From contig NZ_AUGQ01000001.1 in the NCBI RefSeq assembly GCF_000422745.1, forward strand, positions 248,001 through 312,000: a DNA stretch of 64,000 nt, given 5' to 3'. This document shows, piece after piece, positions 27,142 to 36,274 of this stretch. The notes below the pieces were generated by a model. The model ran no database searches. It had not been told where the DNA came from and was given only the letters and a program-made list of their open reading frames with translations. Origin of the DNA: Microbacterium gubbeenense DSM 15944. Lineage in GTDB: Bacteria > Actinomycetota > Actinomycetes > Actinomycetales > Microbacteriaceae. Numbering within the stretch: the first letter of the stretch is position 1; the number at the start of each line of letters is the position of its first letter. The position numbers and the translations under genes are program-made.

Positions 27142-27993
27142 TCAGGGCGCAACGAGCAGCGCGCTGAGCCGAGCTGCGGACTCCGTGACGGCCTCACGAG
27201 CGGGCGCGAGGTAGCGGCGAGGATCCGTGACGTGCGCGTCTGCGGCGAGCGAGGCGCGAACACGATCCGTGTACCCGACGTTCAGTGCGGTACCCACGTT
27301 GATCTTCCGGATCCCCCGCGCGACGGCATCTCGCAGGACCTTGGTGGGAACGCCGGACGACCCATGCAGCACGAGCGGCACGGGCACCGTCTCCGCGAGA
27401 CGTTCGATCAGGTCGAGGTCGAGGTCGGCCGTGGCGGTGGTCATCGCGTGCGAACTGCCGACGGCGACGGCGAGACCGTCCACACGGGTTTCCGCGACGA
27501 AGGCCGCTGCCTCGTACGGATCGGTGCGCGTTCCGGGCGCGTGCGCACCGTTCTTGCCACCGATCTCCCCCAGCTCCGCCTCGACCCACAGGGACGTGCG
27601 ATGTGCCTCGGCAACGAGCTCGGCTGTCACAGCGACGTTCTCGGCGTAGTCGAGATGCGCGGCGTCGACCATGATCGAGCTGACGCCCAGCGGCCAGGCT
27701 TCGGCGATGCCCGCTCGCGCAAGCGACAGGTCCTGCACGTGATCGAGATGGATCGCAACGGATGACGACGACGCCGCCGCGATCTCACGACTTGCGGCGA
27801 CGATCGGGGCCAGTCGACCGCCGTGATAGCGGATAGCGTTCTCGCTGATCTGCAGGATCCCGGGGGCGCCAGAACTCTCCAGGCCCGCAACGATCCCCTC
27901 CGCGTGCTCGAGGCTGATGACGTTGAAGGCAATGACCGCACCGCGTTCGCGTACGGCGTCCGCGATGAGCGCGCCTGTCGTTGCAAGCGTCAT
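27142..27993 (-). CDS. Class II tagatose/fructose-bisphosphate aldolase (KbaY/GatY-like)
   Basis: A 283-residue zinc-dependent aldolase. VIAFNVISLEHAEGIV at the N-terminus, the catalytic Asp and Zn-His of VAIHLDHVQDL, the GSSHAMTT zinc loop and VPLVLHGSSGVPTKVL are diagnostic. It is distinct from the housekeeping fba at 58 kb and nearer the KbaY/GatY/AgaY type used for tagatose 1,6-bisphosphate. In this cluster it would cleave tagatose 1,6-bisphosphate to dihydroxyacetone phosphate and glyceraldehyde 3-phosphate. The start overlaps the GH4 stop (ATGA). Confidence 0.87.
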   Translation of the reverse strand: MTLATTGALIADAVRERGAVIAFNVISLEHAEGIVAGLESSGAPGILQISENAIRYHGGRLAPIVAASREIAAASSSSVAIHLDHVQDLSLARAGIAEAWPLGVSSIMVDAAHLDYAENVAVTAELVAEAHRTSLWVEAELGEIGGKNGAHAPGTRTDPYEAAAFVAETRVDGLAVAVGSSHAMTTATADLDLDLIERLAETVPVPLVLHGSSGVPTKVLRDAVARGIRKINVGTALNVGYTDRVRASLAADAHVTDPRRYLAPAREAVTESAARLSALLVAP

Positions 27994-29309
27994 TGTGCGC
28001 CGGCCGCTGTGCGATGACGAAGCGCACCCGGAAGCAGTTCGCCATGGGCCTCGGTGAGTTCGTCGCAGACCTGCCAGATCTCGTCAGGTGTGAGCGTCGA
28101 TTGCGCGTTCGGATCCATCAGCACGGCCTGCCGCACGAGCAGAGGGTCGCCCGTTCGCGCCGCCTCGACCGCGAGTCGGCCGACCGACACGTACGGCATA
28201 TTGACCGCGGCGCACTGGATGGGAATCGACCCCATCGCGATCGGTGTGATCCCCGATGCGTCGACCGATGCGGGCACTTCGACGACGCAATCCTCAGGGA
28301 GGTTGTCGATGAGGCCCCGGTTCGGCACATTCACGTGCACCTCGCGCGGCGTGCCGGTTACGAGGGAGTGGATGATCTGCGGTGCGTACTCGCTCGCCCC
28401 GTCATCCGGCAGCTCGAGGTCGCGTCCGGCGTCGAGCGCGTCGCGCGTCGCTTCAAACTCCGCGACGTTCTCGCGGCTGATGCCGACGTATTCGAGGGGT
28501 TCGAGCCGGAAGCGCTGGACCTGTTCGTCGGAACGGAGGAACCACGACAGGTACTCAGACGAATGTTCGCTCGTCTCAGTCGGGTAATAGCCGAGTCGCT
28601 GGAACATTTCGACCCGCACGCGGCGAGCGAGGTCGTCATCACCACGGATGCGCTCGCGCAGCTGCGGGTACAGGTCCTCACCGCGATGCGTCCATTCGAG
28701 CAGCCACGCTTGGTGGTTGACGCCTGCTGCGCGGTAGTGCGTTTCGTCGAACGGAACGTCGATGAGCTCGGCGAGATCGTTCGCCGTCCAGTGCACGCTG
28801 TGACAGAGCCCGACTGCCTTGATGTCCGGCGCCACGACCGACAGCCACCAGAGATTCATCGCCATCGGATTGGTGTAGCTCAGCAACCACGCATCGGGGC
28901 ACAGCTCGCGCATGTCGTCGGCGATCGCCGTGAGCACCGGGAACGTGCGAAGCGCCCGGAAGACGCCGCCGATACCGGTCGTGTCGCCGATCGTTTGCCG
29001 CAGACCGTGCGCTGCAGGAATCTGCAGATCCGCGAGCGTGGCGTCGATGCCGCCGACTTGAACCATGTTGATGACGTAGTCGGCACCCTCAAGCGCTGTC
29101 CGTCGGTCCGTCGTCGCCGTGACGTCGGCACTCGTACCGAACCGGTCGTTCACGTGCTTCGCGGTTCCGGCGGCGACGGCCAGGCGGGCGTCGTCGATGT
29201 CGTGCAGCACGAGGCGCACGTCCGCGAGCTCCGGGTAGCGCAGGATGTCGGCGACCAGCTGACGCGTGAAAACGACACTTCCTGCACCAATGAATGCGAT
29301 GTTGACCAT
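27990..29309 (-). CDS. GH4 alpha-galactosidase-like glycosidase (MelA-like)
   Basis: A 439-residue NAD- and Mn-dependent glycoside hydrolase. VNIAFIGAGSVVFTRQLVAD binds NAD. Metal and catalytic residues lie in SYTNPMAMNLW, VGLCHSVHWTA and AAGVNHQAWLLEW, and NVPNRGLIDNLPEDCVVEV is the MelA-type loop. Close relatives cleave alpha-galactosides by a redox-elimination mechanism, acting in the cytoplasm. Here alpha-galactosaminide oligomers imported by the ABC transporter are the likely substrates, by context only. The ATG at 29309 follows GGAGGA directly. First gene of the minus-strand hydrolase/aldolase operon, divergent from deoR. Confidence 0.9.
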   Translation of the reverse strand: MVNIAFIGAGSVVFTRQLVADILRYPELADVRLVLHDIDDARLAVAAGTAKHVNDRFGTSADVTATTDRRTALEGADYVINMVQVGGIDATLADLQIPAAHGLRQTIGDTTGIGGVFRALRTFPVLTAIADDMRELCPDAWLLSYTNPMAMNLWWLSVVAPDIKAVGLCHSVHWTANDLAELIDVPFDETHYRAAGVNHQAWLLEWTHRGEDLYPQLRERIRGDDDLARRVRVEMFQRLGYYPTETSEHSSEYLSWFLRSDEQVQRFRLEPLEYVGISRENVAEFEATRDALDAGRDLELPDDGASEYAPQIIHSLVTGTPREVHVNVPNRGLIDNLPEDCVVEVPASVDASGITPIAMGSIPIQCAAVNMPYVSVGRLAVEAARTGDPLLVRQAVLMDPNAQSTLTPDEIWQVCDELTEAHGELLPGALRHRTAAGAQ

Positions 29310-29367
29310 TCCTCCATGATTGCGGACTGCGCATATTCCGCGCAATAATTACCGTAGGATGGAGTCA

Positions 29368-29391
29368 ATTCGATCAGTTTTATGATCGAAT
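29368..29391. promoter_or_regulatory. DeoR operator candidate, 9-bp inverted repeat
   Basis: ATTCGATCA-GTTTTA-TGATCGAAT is a perfect inverted repeat between the divergent GH4 and DeoR genes. The same 9-mer ATTCGATCA recurs once upstream of the SIS gene at 36383. The site is placed to control both directions. Confidence 0.8.
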
Positions 29392-29432
29392 GAACTCGTC
29401 ATCACTCCAGATTCGAGCAGATAGGACGCCGC

Positions 29433-30254
29433 ATGTCGGTCACCAACGATCTCGTACCGCACGCAACGTCGCGCCGCCGCGCGCAGCGCATGTCGAGCAT
29501 CCTCAGGTACATCAACGAACACGGATCCGCGCGGCTCACCGAGATCGCGGACGAGCTCGGCGTATCCACCGCGACGATGCGACGCGATCTCGCGGACATG
29601 GACGATCAGGGGCTGCTCATCCGCTCGCACGGCGGGGCGCGAGCCCTCGATCCGGCGACGGAAGTCTCCGTCCAGCTCCGCGATTCGCGCTTCAAGGATG
29701 CCAAGCTGCGCATTGCCGAACATGCCGCGAGACTGCTGCCCGAGGGACAGTATTCGGTCGCAATCAGCGGAGGCACGACGGCGGCCGCCGTCGCGCGCGC
29801 GCTGACGTCCCGAGACGACCTGTCGGTGGCGACCAACGCCCTCACGACCGCCGCCGAGCTCGCGACCGGCAGCAACCTCACGGTGATCATGACGGGCGGT
29901 TTCATCCGCTTCAACTCGCTCGAAGCCGTCGGTGTGCTCGCGGAGAAGACGTTCAGCGCAATCAACGTCGGAACCGCATTCCTCGGCACCGACGGCATTA
30001 GTGCCCGGGGCGGTGCCACCACGCACAACGAGATCGAGGCCCGCACGAATCACGCAATGGTCGCGCAGGCCGATCGCGTCGTCGTCGTCGCGGACGGCTC
30101 GAAGATCGGTCGCGCAACGCTTGCGAAGGTCGCTGACCTCGACGAAATCGACGTTCTCGTGACCGATTCCAGCGCCGACCCCGATGAGCTCACGGCGATC
30201 GCCGCGGCTGGAGTCGATGTGCAGGTCGTGGCGGACGCGGCCCTACCTGCGTGA
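29433..30254 (+). CDS. DeoR-family sugar-catabolism repressor
   Basis: A 273-residue DeoR/AgaR-type regulator. The winged HTH (LTEIADELGVSTATMRRDLADMDDQGLLIRSHGGAR) ends with the family signature, followed by a DeoR sensor domain with the sugar-phosphate-binding signature VAISGGTTAAAVARAL and FLGTDGISARGGATTHNEIEA. The effector is likely a phosphorylated hexosamine or tagatose phosphate. It sits at the hinge of the cluster, divergent from GH4 and convergent with the kinase operon end (15-bp gap). Confidence 0.92.
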   Translation: MSVTNDLVPHATSRRRAQRMSSILRYINEHGSARLTEIADELGVSTATMRRDLADMDDQGLLIRSHGGARALDPATEVSVQLRDSRFKDAKLRIAEHAARLLPEGQYSVAISGGTTAAAVARALTSRDDLSVATNALTTAAELATGSNLTVIMTGGFIRFNSLEAVGVLAEKTFSAINVGTAFLGTDGISARGGATTHNEIEARTNHAMVAQADRVVVVADGSKIGRATLAKVADLDEIDVLVTDSSADPDELTAIAAAGVDVQVVADAALPA

Positions 30255-30269
30255 GGCCCACGGCGAGCG

Positions 30270-31208
30270 TCAGAGCGGCGCGTTCGCACGGTAGGCGCGC
30301 ACCTCGACGCGTGCCGCGATCTCGCGCGCGAGCGACGGATCCAGCAGGCCCGCCCCCGGTATCTGCGCGTTGGCGACGCCCGCGCCCGTGGCCAGAGCGA
30401 GCGCGTTCGACAGCGACTCCCCCGCATCGAACGCCCTAGCGAGACCGCCGAGGAATGCGTCGCCACTTCCCACGGGGAAGCCACCGATCGGCCCGGCCAT
30501 CTGCGCATGAAGCACCTGCGCGCCGTCGCACGACCAGGCGCCATCGGCGCCGTCGGTGACGACCGCCCTCGCCGTAGCCGAATCGAGACGGTCGTGCAGG
30601 CCAGATACGAGCTCATCCGGGGGCGCATCGGGCGCGTATCCGAGCAGTGCGACGGCCTCCGCCCGGTTCACCTTCACCAGGTCGGGTCCCTCTTCGATAC
30701 CGCCGCTCAGCGCGGTGCCATGAGTATCCAGCGCGATGCTGCCGCCCGCGGCGCGCACGCGGCGCACGGCTCGCCGAGCATGATCCTCCGAGAGTCCGCC
30801 CGACAACAGGTACAGGCCGCGCTTGGAGCCCATCGCCTCGACAGCCGCATCCAGCGCATGTTCAACCTCGATGTCGTCGAGCGCCACGGCATGCTCATAG
30901 ATCTCCGTCAACTCGCGCGACGAGCGATCGAACACCGACACACAGGTGCGCGTCGGGACGTGCCCGTCGATGATCCGCAGATGCAGTCCCTGGGCGCGTG
31001 CGTGCGCAGCGATGTCCGTTCCCGCACCTCCGGCCAACACTGCGGACGCGGCGACCCGGTCCGCGCCGAGCATCACGGCGACGCGTGCGGCGTTCAGCGA
31101 TTTGCCGCCGGCGACCCGCACGACCTCGAGCGGGCGCTGGATCCCGTGAAGTCGCTCGATAACATAGGTGACATCGAGCGAGGGGCTGAGAGCGATCGCC
31201 GCGATCAC
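30270..31208 (-). CDS. PfkB-family 1-phosphofructokinase / tagatose-6-phosphate kinase
   Basis: A 312-residue kinase of the LacC/FruK branch. AIALSPSLDVTYVIERL at the start, VAGGKSLNAARVAVMLG for sugar-phosphate binding, LVKVNRAEAVALLG and the catalytic GFPVGSGDAFLGGLARAF motif. This branch phosphorylates hexose phosphates, and tagatose 6-phosphate fits the neighbouring aldolase. The GTG start overlaps the stop of the preceding kinase (GTGA) and has GGAGGC directly before it. Last gene of the SIS-to-kinase operon. Confidence 0.87.
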   Translation of the reverse strand: MIAAIALSPSLDVTYVIERLHGIQRPLEVVRVAGGKSLNAARVAVMLGADRVAASAVLAGGAGTDIAAHARAQGLHLRIIDGHVPTRTCVSVFDRSSRELTEIYEHAVALDDIEVEHALDAAVEAMGSKRGLYLLSGGLSEDHARRAVRRVRAAGGSIALDTHGTALSGGIEEGPDLVKVNRAEAVALLGYAPDAPPDELVSGLHDRLDSATARAVVTDGADGAWSCDGAQVLHAQMAGPIGGFPVGSGDAFLGGLARAFDAGESLSNALALATGAGVANAQIPGAGLLDPSLAREIAARVEVRAYRANAPL

Positions 31209-32164
31209 GCCTCCATCGCCCCCATCAGCTCGGCGAGCGACGCCTGCGCGGCCGTGCCGCCGGGCTGAGTCGTCGACAGGGATCCGCACGTCGCTGCCCA
31301 GCGCAGCCGTCGCGATTCGTCGTCGACGCCGTGCGCGATGGCGGCGAGGTAGCCGGCGTCGAAGCTGTCCCCGGCCCCGGTCGTATCGACGACGTCCACC
31401 GTCAGTCCCGGCGCCCGCACGACGCCTCCGCCGTCGCCGATCGACCATCCGCCGCGAGCGCCGTCCTTCACGACCACTCGCGGTCCGCGTCGGGCCACGG
31501 CGCGCGCGAGGTCCTCATCGCCGCCGCCGACCGCCCCGATCGCCGCCGCAAGGGCTCGAAGCTCGCTGCCGTTGGGCAGCAGCACGTCGAGGTGCGGCAG
31601 GACGTCGGCGACGCCGCGCCACCGTTCGGCCGGATCCCAGTTCGTGTCGAGCGACGTCGTCCAGCCGAGGCTGTGCCCGCGGGCGAACACGTCGGGAAGA
31701 TCCGCGGCGAGCGCCGGCTGGAGGAAGTAGCTCGCCGCATGAAGCACCCCGGGCGGCCCGTCCCACGCCTCGAGGCGCTCGAGCACATCGGCGCCGACGA
31801 GCGCGGGGATCGCCCCGAGCGACGTGAGGATCGCGCGATCTTCGGGCGCGGACAGGATCACGGACAGTCCGGTGGCCGCTGCGTCGTCGACGATCACATC
31901 CGCGACGTCGACGCTGCGCGAGCGGAGTGCGTCGAGGGTGACCTCGCCGAAGGCGTCGCGGCCGACGCGAGCGATGAGCGACGTCGGGGCGCCGAGGTGC
32001 GCCGTTCCGCACGCGACGATCGACGCGGATCCGCCGAGCACGAGATCCGCACGGTCGAGCAGCTGTTCGGCCTGCCCGAACCGTGGCACGACGTCGCCGC
32101 CGAGTACGAGGTCGACGTTCGCGTCGCCGACGACGAGGATCGGCCGAACGGTATCGGTCATCAT
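31205..32164 (-). CDS. PfkB-family carbohydrate kinase (ribokinase-like)
   Basis: A 319-residue ribokinase-type kinase with PILVVGDANVDLVLGG, LGGSASIVACGTAHLGA, VLLPNGSELRALA and the catalytic DTTGAGDSFDAGYLAAI. Because the cluster's importer is an ABC system that does not phosphorylate its cargo, a kinase for the free sugar is needed. This gene is the best candidate for a galactosamine/N-acetylgalactosamine (AgaK-like) role. That substrate is an inference. Start ATG at 32164 overlaps the permease stop. A second ATG follows directly. Confidence 0.85.
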   Translation of the reverse strand: MMTDTVRPILVVGDANVDLVLGGDVVPRFGQAEQLLDRADLVLGGSASIVACGTAHLGAPTSLIARVGRDAFGEVTLDALRSRSVDVADVIVDDAAATGLSVILSAPEDRAILTSLGAIPALVGADVLERLEAWDGPPGVLHAASYFLQPALAADLPDVFARGHSLGWTTSLDTNWDPAERWRGVADVLPHLDVLLPNGSELRALAAAIGAVGGGDEDLARAVARRGPRVVVKDGARGGWSIGDGGGVVRAPGLTVDVVDTTGAGDSFDAGYLAAIAHGVDDESRRLRWAATCGSLSTTQPGGTAAQASLAELMGAMEA

Positions 32165-33057
32165 TTCACCCCGGAGAATGACATAGTGGCGATGAACTGG
32201 CGCTGCGCGAAGACGAAGAAGACGATGAGCGGCAGGGTCGCGATGACGTTGGACGCCATGAGGAGCGACCAGTCGGTGCGCCTGGCACCCTGGAAGTTCG
32301 TGATGCCGAGCTGCACGGTGAACGCGCTCGGATCGTTGATCGCGATGAGCGGCCAGACGAGGTCGTTCCAGGAACCGAGGAGCGTGAAGATGGCGAGCGT
32401 GGCGAGAGCCGGGCGCGCGAGCGGGAAGATGATCCGCCAGAAGGTACCGATCCGCGAACAGCCGTCGAGCAGCGCCGCCTCCTCGAGCTCGACGGGCAGC
32501 GACATGAAGAACTGCCGCATCAAGAAGATCCCGAAGACGCTTGCGAGCCAGGGCACGATCGCGGCCATGAGGGTGTCGATGATTCCGACGCGCGCGAACA
32601 TCACGTACGTCGGCACCATGAGCAGCTGGGTCGGGATCATGATCGTCGCGACGATCATGAGGAAGCTCACGTTCCGTCCGGCGAACGTCAGGCGTGCGAA
32701 GCCGTAACCGGCGAGTGAGCAGAGCACGATGTGGGACGCGATGCCGACAGCGGACACGATCACGGAGTTACCGAGCCACAGGAGGATGTCGGACTGCTCG
32801 AACAGTTTCACGTATCCGTCGAGAGTCAGACGCGATGGAATGAACGACGGCGGAAAGGTATTGATCTCGGATTCCGGCGTCAGAGACGTCAGGAACATCT
32901 GAAGGAACGGAATCGAGAACACGAGCGCGACCGGCACGAGAAGGAGGTGGATCCACGAGCGACGGCGACGCTTGCGATTCGGCACGGTGAGAGTTCGCGT
33001 CGCATCGAGCGGCGCCGGCGGCGGTTGGGGCGGTCGGTGACCGATGAGAGCCGTCAT
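32161..33057 (-). CDS. ABC sugar transporter permease (MalG-like)
   Basis: A 298-residue inner-membrane permease of the CUT1 family. Six helices are evident, starting at LLLVPVALVFSIPFLQMFL after a basic, proline-rich N-terminus. The EAA loop, which docks the ATPase, is PVELEEAALLDGCSRIGTFW. The ATG at 33057 has GGAGGAG upstream and overlaps the stop of the other permease. No ATPase gene is present in the locus, so a shared MsiK-type ATPase encoded elsewhere must energise it. Confidence 0.92.
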   Translation of the reverse strand: MTALIGHRPPQPPPAPLDATRTLTVPNRKRRRRSWIHLLLVPVALVFSIPFLQMFLTSLTPESEINTFPPSFIPSRLTLDGYVKLFEQSDILLWLGNSVIVSAVGIASHIVLCSLAGYGFARLTFAGRNVSFLMIVATIMIPTQLLMVPTYVMFARVGIIDTLMAAIVPWLASVFGIFLMRQFFMSLPVELEEAALLDGCSRIGTFWRIIFPLARPALATLAIFTLLGSWNDLVWPLIAINDPSAFTVQLGITNFQGARRTDWSLLMASNVIATLPLIVFFVFAQRQFIATMSFSGVK

Positions 33058-33974
33058 AGCGCTCCTCCCTTGGCTGATCGTCGCTGCTGCACGACGACGA
33101 AGATGGTGATGGCGAGAGTGACGGCGAACAGCCCGTATGCGACGGCCGATGCGTATCCGAACTCCAACTCTCGGAACGCGGCGTTCCACAGGTAGTACAC
33201 GATCGTCTCGGTCGCGCCGAGCGGCCCGCCCCTGGTCGTCGTATAGACCACGTCGAAGAGTTGGATCGCTTGAATGCCCTGCCAGATCGTGACGAACACC
33301 GTGATCGGCGCGAGCTGCGGGAAGACCACGCGCCAGAACGCCTGCCATTTGGTCGCGCCATCAACCGTCGCCGCCTCCGTGAGCTCGGCGGGGATGTCTT
33401 GGAGAGCCGCGAGGTAGATCACCGTCGTGAGCGCGGCTTGGCCCCACACCGACATGATCGCGATGACGAGCATCGCCTGCGAGGGATCTTCGAGCCACCC
33501 CTGCTGCGGCAGGCGGAGGACGCGCAGAACGTTGTTCACGAGACCGAACTGCGGGTTGAACAGGTAGGTCGTGAGAATGCCGGTGGCCGCGGCCGACACC
33601 ACGAAGGGGAGGAAGATGAGCGTGCGATACACGCCGATGAGGACGACTTTTCGATTGAGGGCGACGGCGAGCCCGAGCCCGAGCAGAACCGACGCCGGCA
33701 CGAACATCGCCGTGTAGACGATCGTGTGCACGACAGCGTCGGCGAGCCCGGCATCCGTGGCCATCTCGGCGTAGTTGGCGCCGCCCACCCATTCGGGCGT
33801 CGAGAAACCGTCCCACTCCTGCAGCGAGAGGAGGAAGGCCCACACCGCTGGGAAGATCGTCAGGCCCAACACGATGATGGTCGCCGGCCCGATGAAACCC
33901 CACCCCGTCGCCGTGTCCCACATCCGGCGCACGCGCAACCTGCGCGTGCGCTCCGACATGGCGGCCGGGGTCAT
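33054..33974 (-). CDS. ABC sugar transporter permease (MalF-like)
   Basis: A 306-residue CUT1 permease. The N-terminus has a basic stretch then GFIGPATIIVLGLTIFPAVW, and the EAA loop is PAELTEAATVDGATKWQAFW. It pairs with the MalG-like subunit to form the membrane channel. The start overlaps the binding-protein stop (ATGA), giving a tightly coupled three-gene transporter unit. Confidence 0.92.
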   Translation of the reverse strand: MTPAAMSERTRRLRVRRMWDTATGWGFIGPATIIVLGLTIFPAVWAFLLSLQEWDGFSTPEWVGGANYAEMATDAGLADAVVHTIVYTAMFVPASVLLGLGLAVALNRKVVLIGVYRTLIFLPFVVSAAATGILTTYLFNPQFGLVNNVLRVLRLPQQGWLEDPSQAMLVIAIMSVWGQAALTTVIYLAALQDIPAELTEAATVDGATKWQAFWRVVFPQLAPITVFVTIWQGIQAIQLFDVVYTTTRGGPLGATETIVYYLWNAAFRELEFGYASAVAYGLFAVTLAITIFVVVQQRRSAKGGAL

Positions 33975-35308
33975 TCGTCCTCCAGAGCCGCTGTCGCTTC
34001 GTCGGCGGCCTGCCCGAGCGCTTCCTGCGGCTCAGCCTGGCCCTGCAGGACCTGCGAGATGGCGGTGCCGATCGCCTCGGACAGCTGCACGTAGCCCGAT
34101 ACCGTGGGGCGCGGGATCGTCGCGTTCGCGGTGTTCTCGGCCATCACCTCGATGCCCGGCATCGCCTCGATCTGCTTCTGGAACTCGGGCGAGTCGATCT
34201 CGCTCTCCCGCAGCGGGAGGTTGCCGTAGACGACGTTCCAGCGCTCGTCCTGCTCGGCGGCCGTCAGCCACTTCATGAACTCGTACGACCAGTACTCGCG
34301 GTTCGGATCGTCGTGATCGAACATCGCCCAGATGTCGGCGCCGGAGATGGTCGTGTGATTGCCGTCGACGCCCGGCAGCTGCACGACGCCGTAGTCGGTG
34401 CCGGCCGTCTGCAGGTCGTAGAGCATCCACGGACCCGACGTGATCATGCCGATCTGGTCGCTGGCGAAGAACGTGCCGAACTTCGTATCGGTCTGATCGA
34501 GGTAGACCGACCCGTCGTCGACGGCCATCTCCTGCAGGAGCGTGAGCGCTTCGACGCCTTCCGGCGAGTCGAACGTCGCCTCCCTGCCGTCGAGGATCTC
34601 GCCGCCGCGCTGCCAGAGATGCGGCCAGAACTGCCAGGTCGTCTCTTCGGATCCGGACACGGAGTATCCGTACCCGTACGTCTTCGTGGCGGGATCCGTG
34701 AGGTCGGCCGCCGCGTCGCGGAAGTCCTCCCAGGTCCAGTCGGCCGTCGGATAGTCGACGCCGGCGTCGTCGAAGACGGTCTTGTTGTAGATCAGCGAGA
34801 TGTTGTCGACGACCGCCGGGAAGCCGATCGTCGGGCCGCCCTCTGGCTGCGCGGTCGCCTGCGCCGCGCCGGAGAATTCGTCCCACTTCACCTCCGCATC
34901 GTCCTGCACCTGATCCGTGATGTCGAGGGTTCGTCCCGAACCCGCCAGTTCGCTCGCCCACGATCCGAATGCGTAAGAGATGTCGGGATAGGTGCCGCCC
35001 GCGAAGGACGACGACAGCTTCTGGAGCAGATCCTCCGTCGACGGGGCGCCGGACGAGATCTCGATCGTGACATTCGGGTGATCCTCCTCGAACTCGTCGA
35101 CGAGGCCCTCGAGGATCGTCTGCGCCTGGTCGGCCTGCCCCGTCCACCAGGTGATCGTGACGCCGGCGTCGGGATCGAGCTCCGTCGCAGGCTTCGAGCC
35201 CGACGAGCACGCGGCGAGGCCTACCGCGAGGCCCATCGCGAGCGCGCCAGCGGAGCCCCGCACGACGGCGCGACGCGTGTGGGAGATGTGGTGACCGAGA
35301 TGACTCAT
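33971..35308 (-). CDS. ABC sugar transporter substrate-binding lipoprotein
   Basis: A 445-residue CUT1 binding protein. A Tat-like twin-arginine element (HTRRAVVRGSAGALAMG) precedes the lipobox LAAC, so export may be through Tat. The mature part has VTITWWTGQADQAQTILEGL, SISYAFGSWASELAG-like sequence and YWSYEFMKWLTAAEQDERW, typical of family 1 binding proteins. It should bind an oligosaccharide released outside by the GH114 enzyme. The ATG at 35308 follows AAGGAGG. Confidence 0.92.
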   Translation of the reverse strand: MSHLGHHISHTRRAVVRGSAGALAMGLAVGLAACSSGSKPATELDPDAGVTITWWTGQADQAQTILEGLVDEFEEDHPNVTIEISSGAPSTEDLLQKLSSSFAGGTYPDISYAFGSWASELAGSGRTLDITDQVQDDAEVKWDEFSGAAQATAQPEGGPTIGFPAVVDNISLIYNKTVFDDAGVDYPTADWTWEDFRDAAADLTDPATKTYGYGYSVSGSEETTWQFWPHLWQRGGEILDGREATFDSPEGVEALTLLQEMAVDDGSVYLDQTDTKFGTFFASDQIGMITSGPWMLYDLQTAGTDYGVVQLPGVDGNHTTISGADIWAMFDHDDPNREYWSYEFMKWLTAAEQDERWNVVYGNLPLRESEIDSPEFQKQIEAMPGIEVMAENTANATIPRPTVSGYVQLSEAIGTAISQVLQGQAEPQEALGQAADEATAALEDE

Positions 35309-35389
35309 GAGCTCTGCCTCCTTGCAGAATGGTGCATACATTGACTGTGCCTGTCGTCGACCGTGATTCCGTCGATGGATGAGAGTTCC

Positions 35390-36274
35390 TCAGCCCAGGA
35401 CAACGGATCGGGTGAGGTGTCTCGGCGAATCGATATCGAGGCCGCGCGCCGAGGCGAGGTCAGCCGCGAGCGCCTGCGCGCGTGCGAGCTGCACGAGCGG
35501 ATCGAACTCCTCGCACACGATTGTCGCGCGGGTTCGCCGGATATCGTGCTCGAGGTCATGTGCGAGCTCGCCGAACACGACGACGAGGGTCTCCTCGTGA
35601 GCGACCGCGATCGGTCCGTGCCGATAGTCGAGCGCGGGGTACGACTCGGACCATGCCTGCGCGGCCTCGCGAACCTTGAGCGCGGCCTCCTGCGCGAGTC
35701 CATAGGTCCACGTGCGTCCCAGGAAGACGAAGTGCGAGAAGTCGGATGCGCGGACCGCCGTCTCGCGCGAGAGCGCGTCTTCGGCCTGAGCCGGAAGATG
35801 GGTGACGTCCTCTCCGAATGAGCGACGAGCGAGCAGCAGCACCGTCGTCGGGAAGCGCGTCTGCACAACCGATTCTTCATCGGCGTAGTCGAGCACGAGC
35901 GCGCTGTCCACGGCCTCTGCGACCGGCGATGCCCCGACGCCGACGATGGCGGTCGTCGCGGTGCCGTCGGGGATCTGCGAGAGCACCGCGAGCACTTCGC
36001 TCGTCGTACCGGACCGGCTGATGACGACGACGCGATCATATTCTCTCCCCGGAGACCATTCGGATGCGTAGCCCGCATCCGAGACGCCGTATCCGGCCCG
36101 CTCTCGCAACTCGGCGATCGACTCCGCGACGAATGCGCTCGTCCCGCATCCGAGAAAGAGGACCCGCTCCCCCGGTTCCCCGAATGCGGGGACGTCGAGC
36201 GTCATGCTCAGCGCCTGTCGCCACACCCGGGGCTGGCTGAGGATCTCCTGCTGGGTCACGGTGCTCGTAGTCAA
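35390..36274 (-). CDS. SIS-domain sugar isomerase/deaminase (AgaS-like)
   Basis: A 294-residue protein with two SIS domains. The first has VLFLGCGTSAFVAESIAEL and VVISRSGTTSEVLAVL; the second has FVFLGRTWTYGLAQEAALKVREAA and ESYPALDYRHGPIAVA, the C-terminal signature of GlmS/AgaS isomerase domains. In Aga-type clusters AgaS converts galactosamine 6-phosphate to tagatose 6-phosphate with loss of ammonia, which fits the kinases and aldolase here. The start is a TTG at 36272-36274 after AGGACCC. First gene of the transporter operon. Confidence 0.85.
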   Translation of the reverse strand: MTTSTVTQQEILSQPRVWRQALSMTLDVPAFGEPGERVLFLGCGTSAFVAESIAELRERAGYGVSDAGYASEWSPGREYDRVVVISRSGTTSEVLAVLSQIPDGTATTAIVGVGASPVAEAVDSALVLDYADEESVVQTRFPTTVLLLARRSFGEDVTHLPAQAEDALSRETAVRASDFSHFVFLGRTWTYGLAQEAALKVREAAQAWSESYPALDYRHGPIAVAHEETLVVVFGELAHDLEHDIRRTRATIVCEEFDPLVQLARAQALAADLASARGLDIDSPRHLTRSVVLG

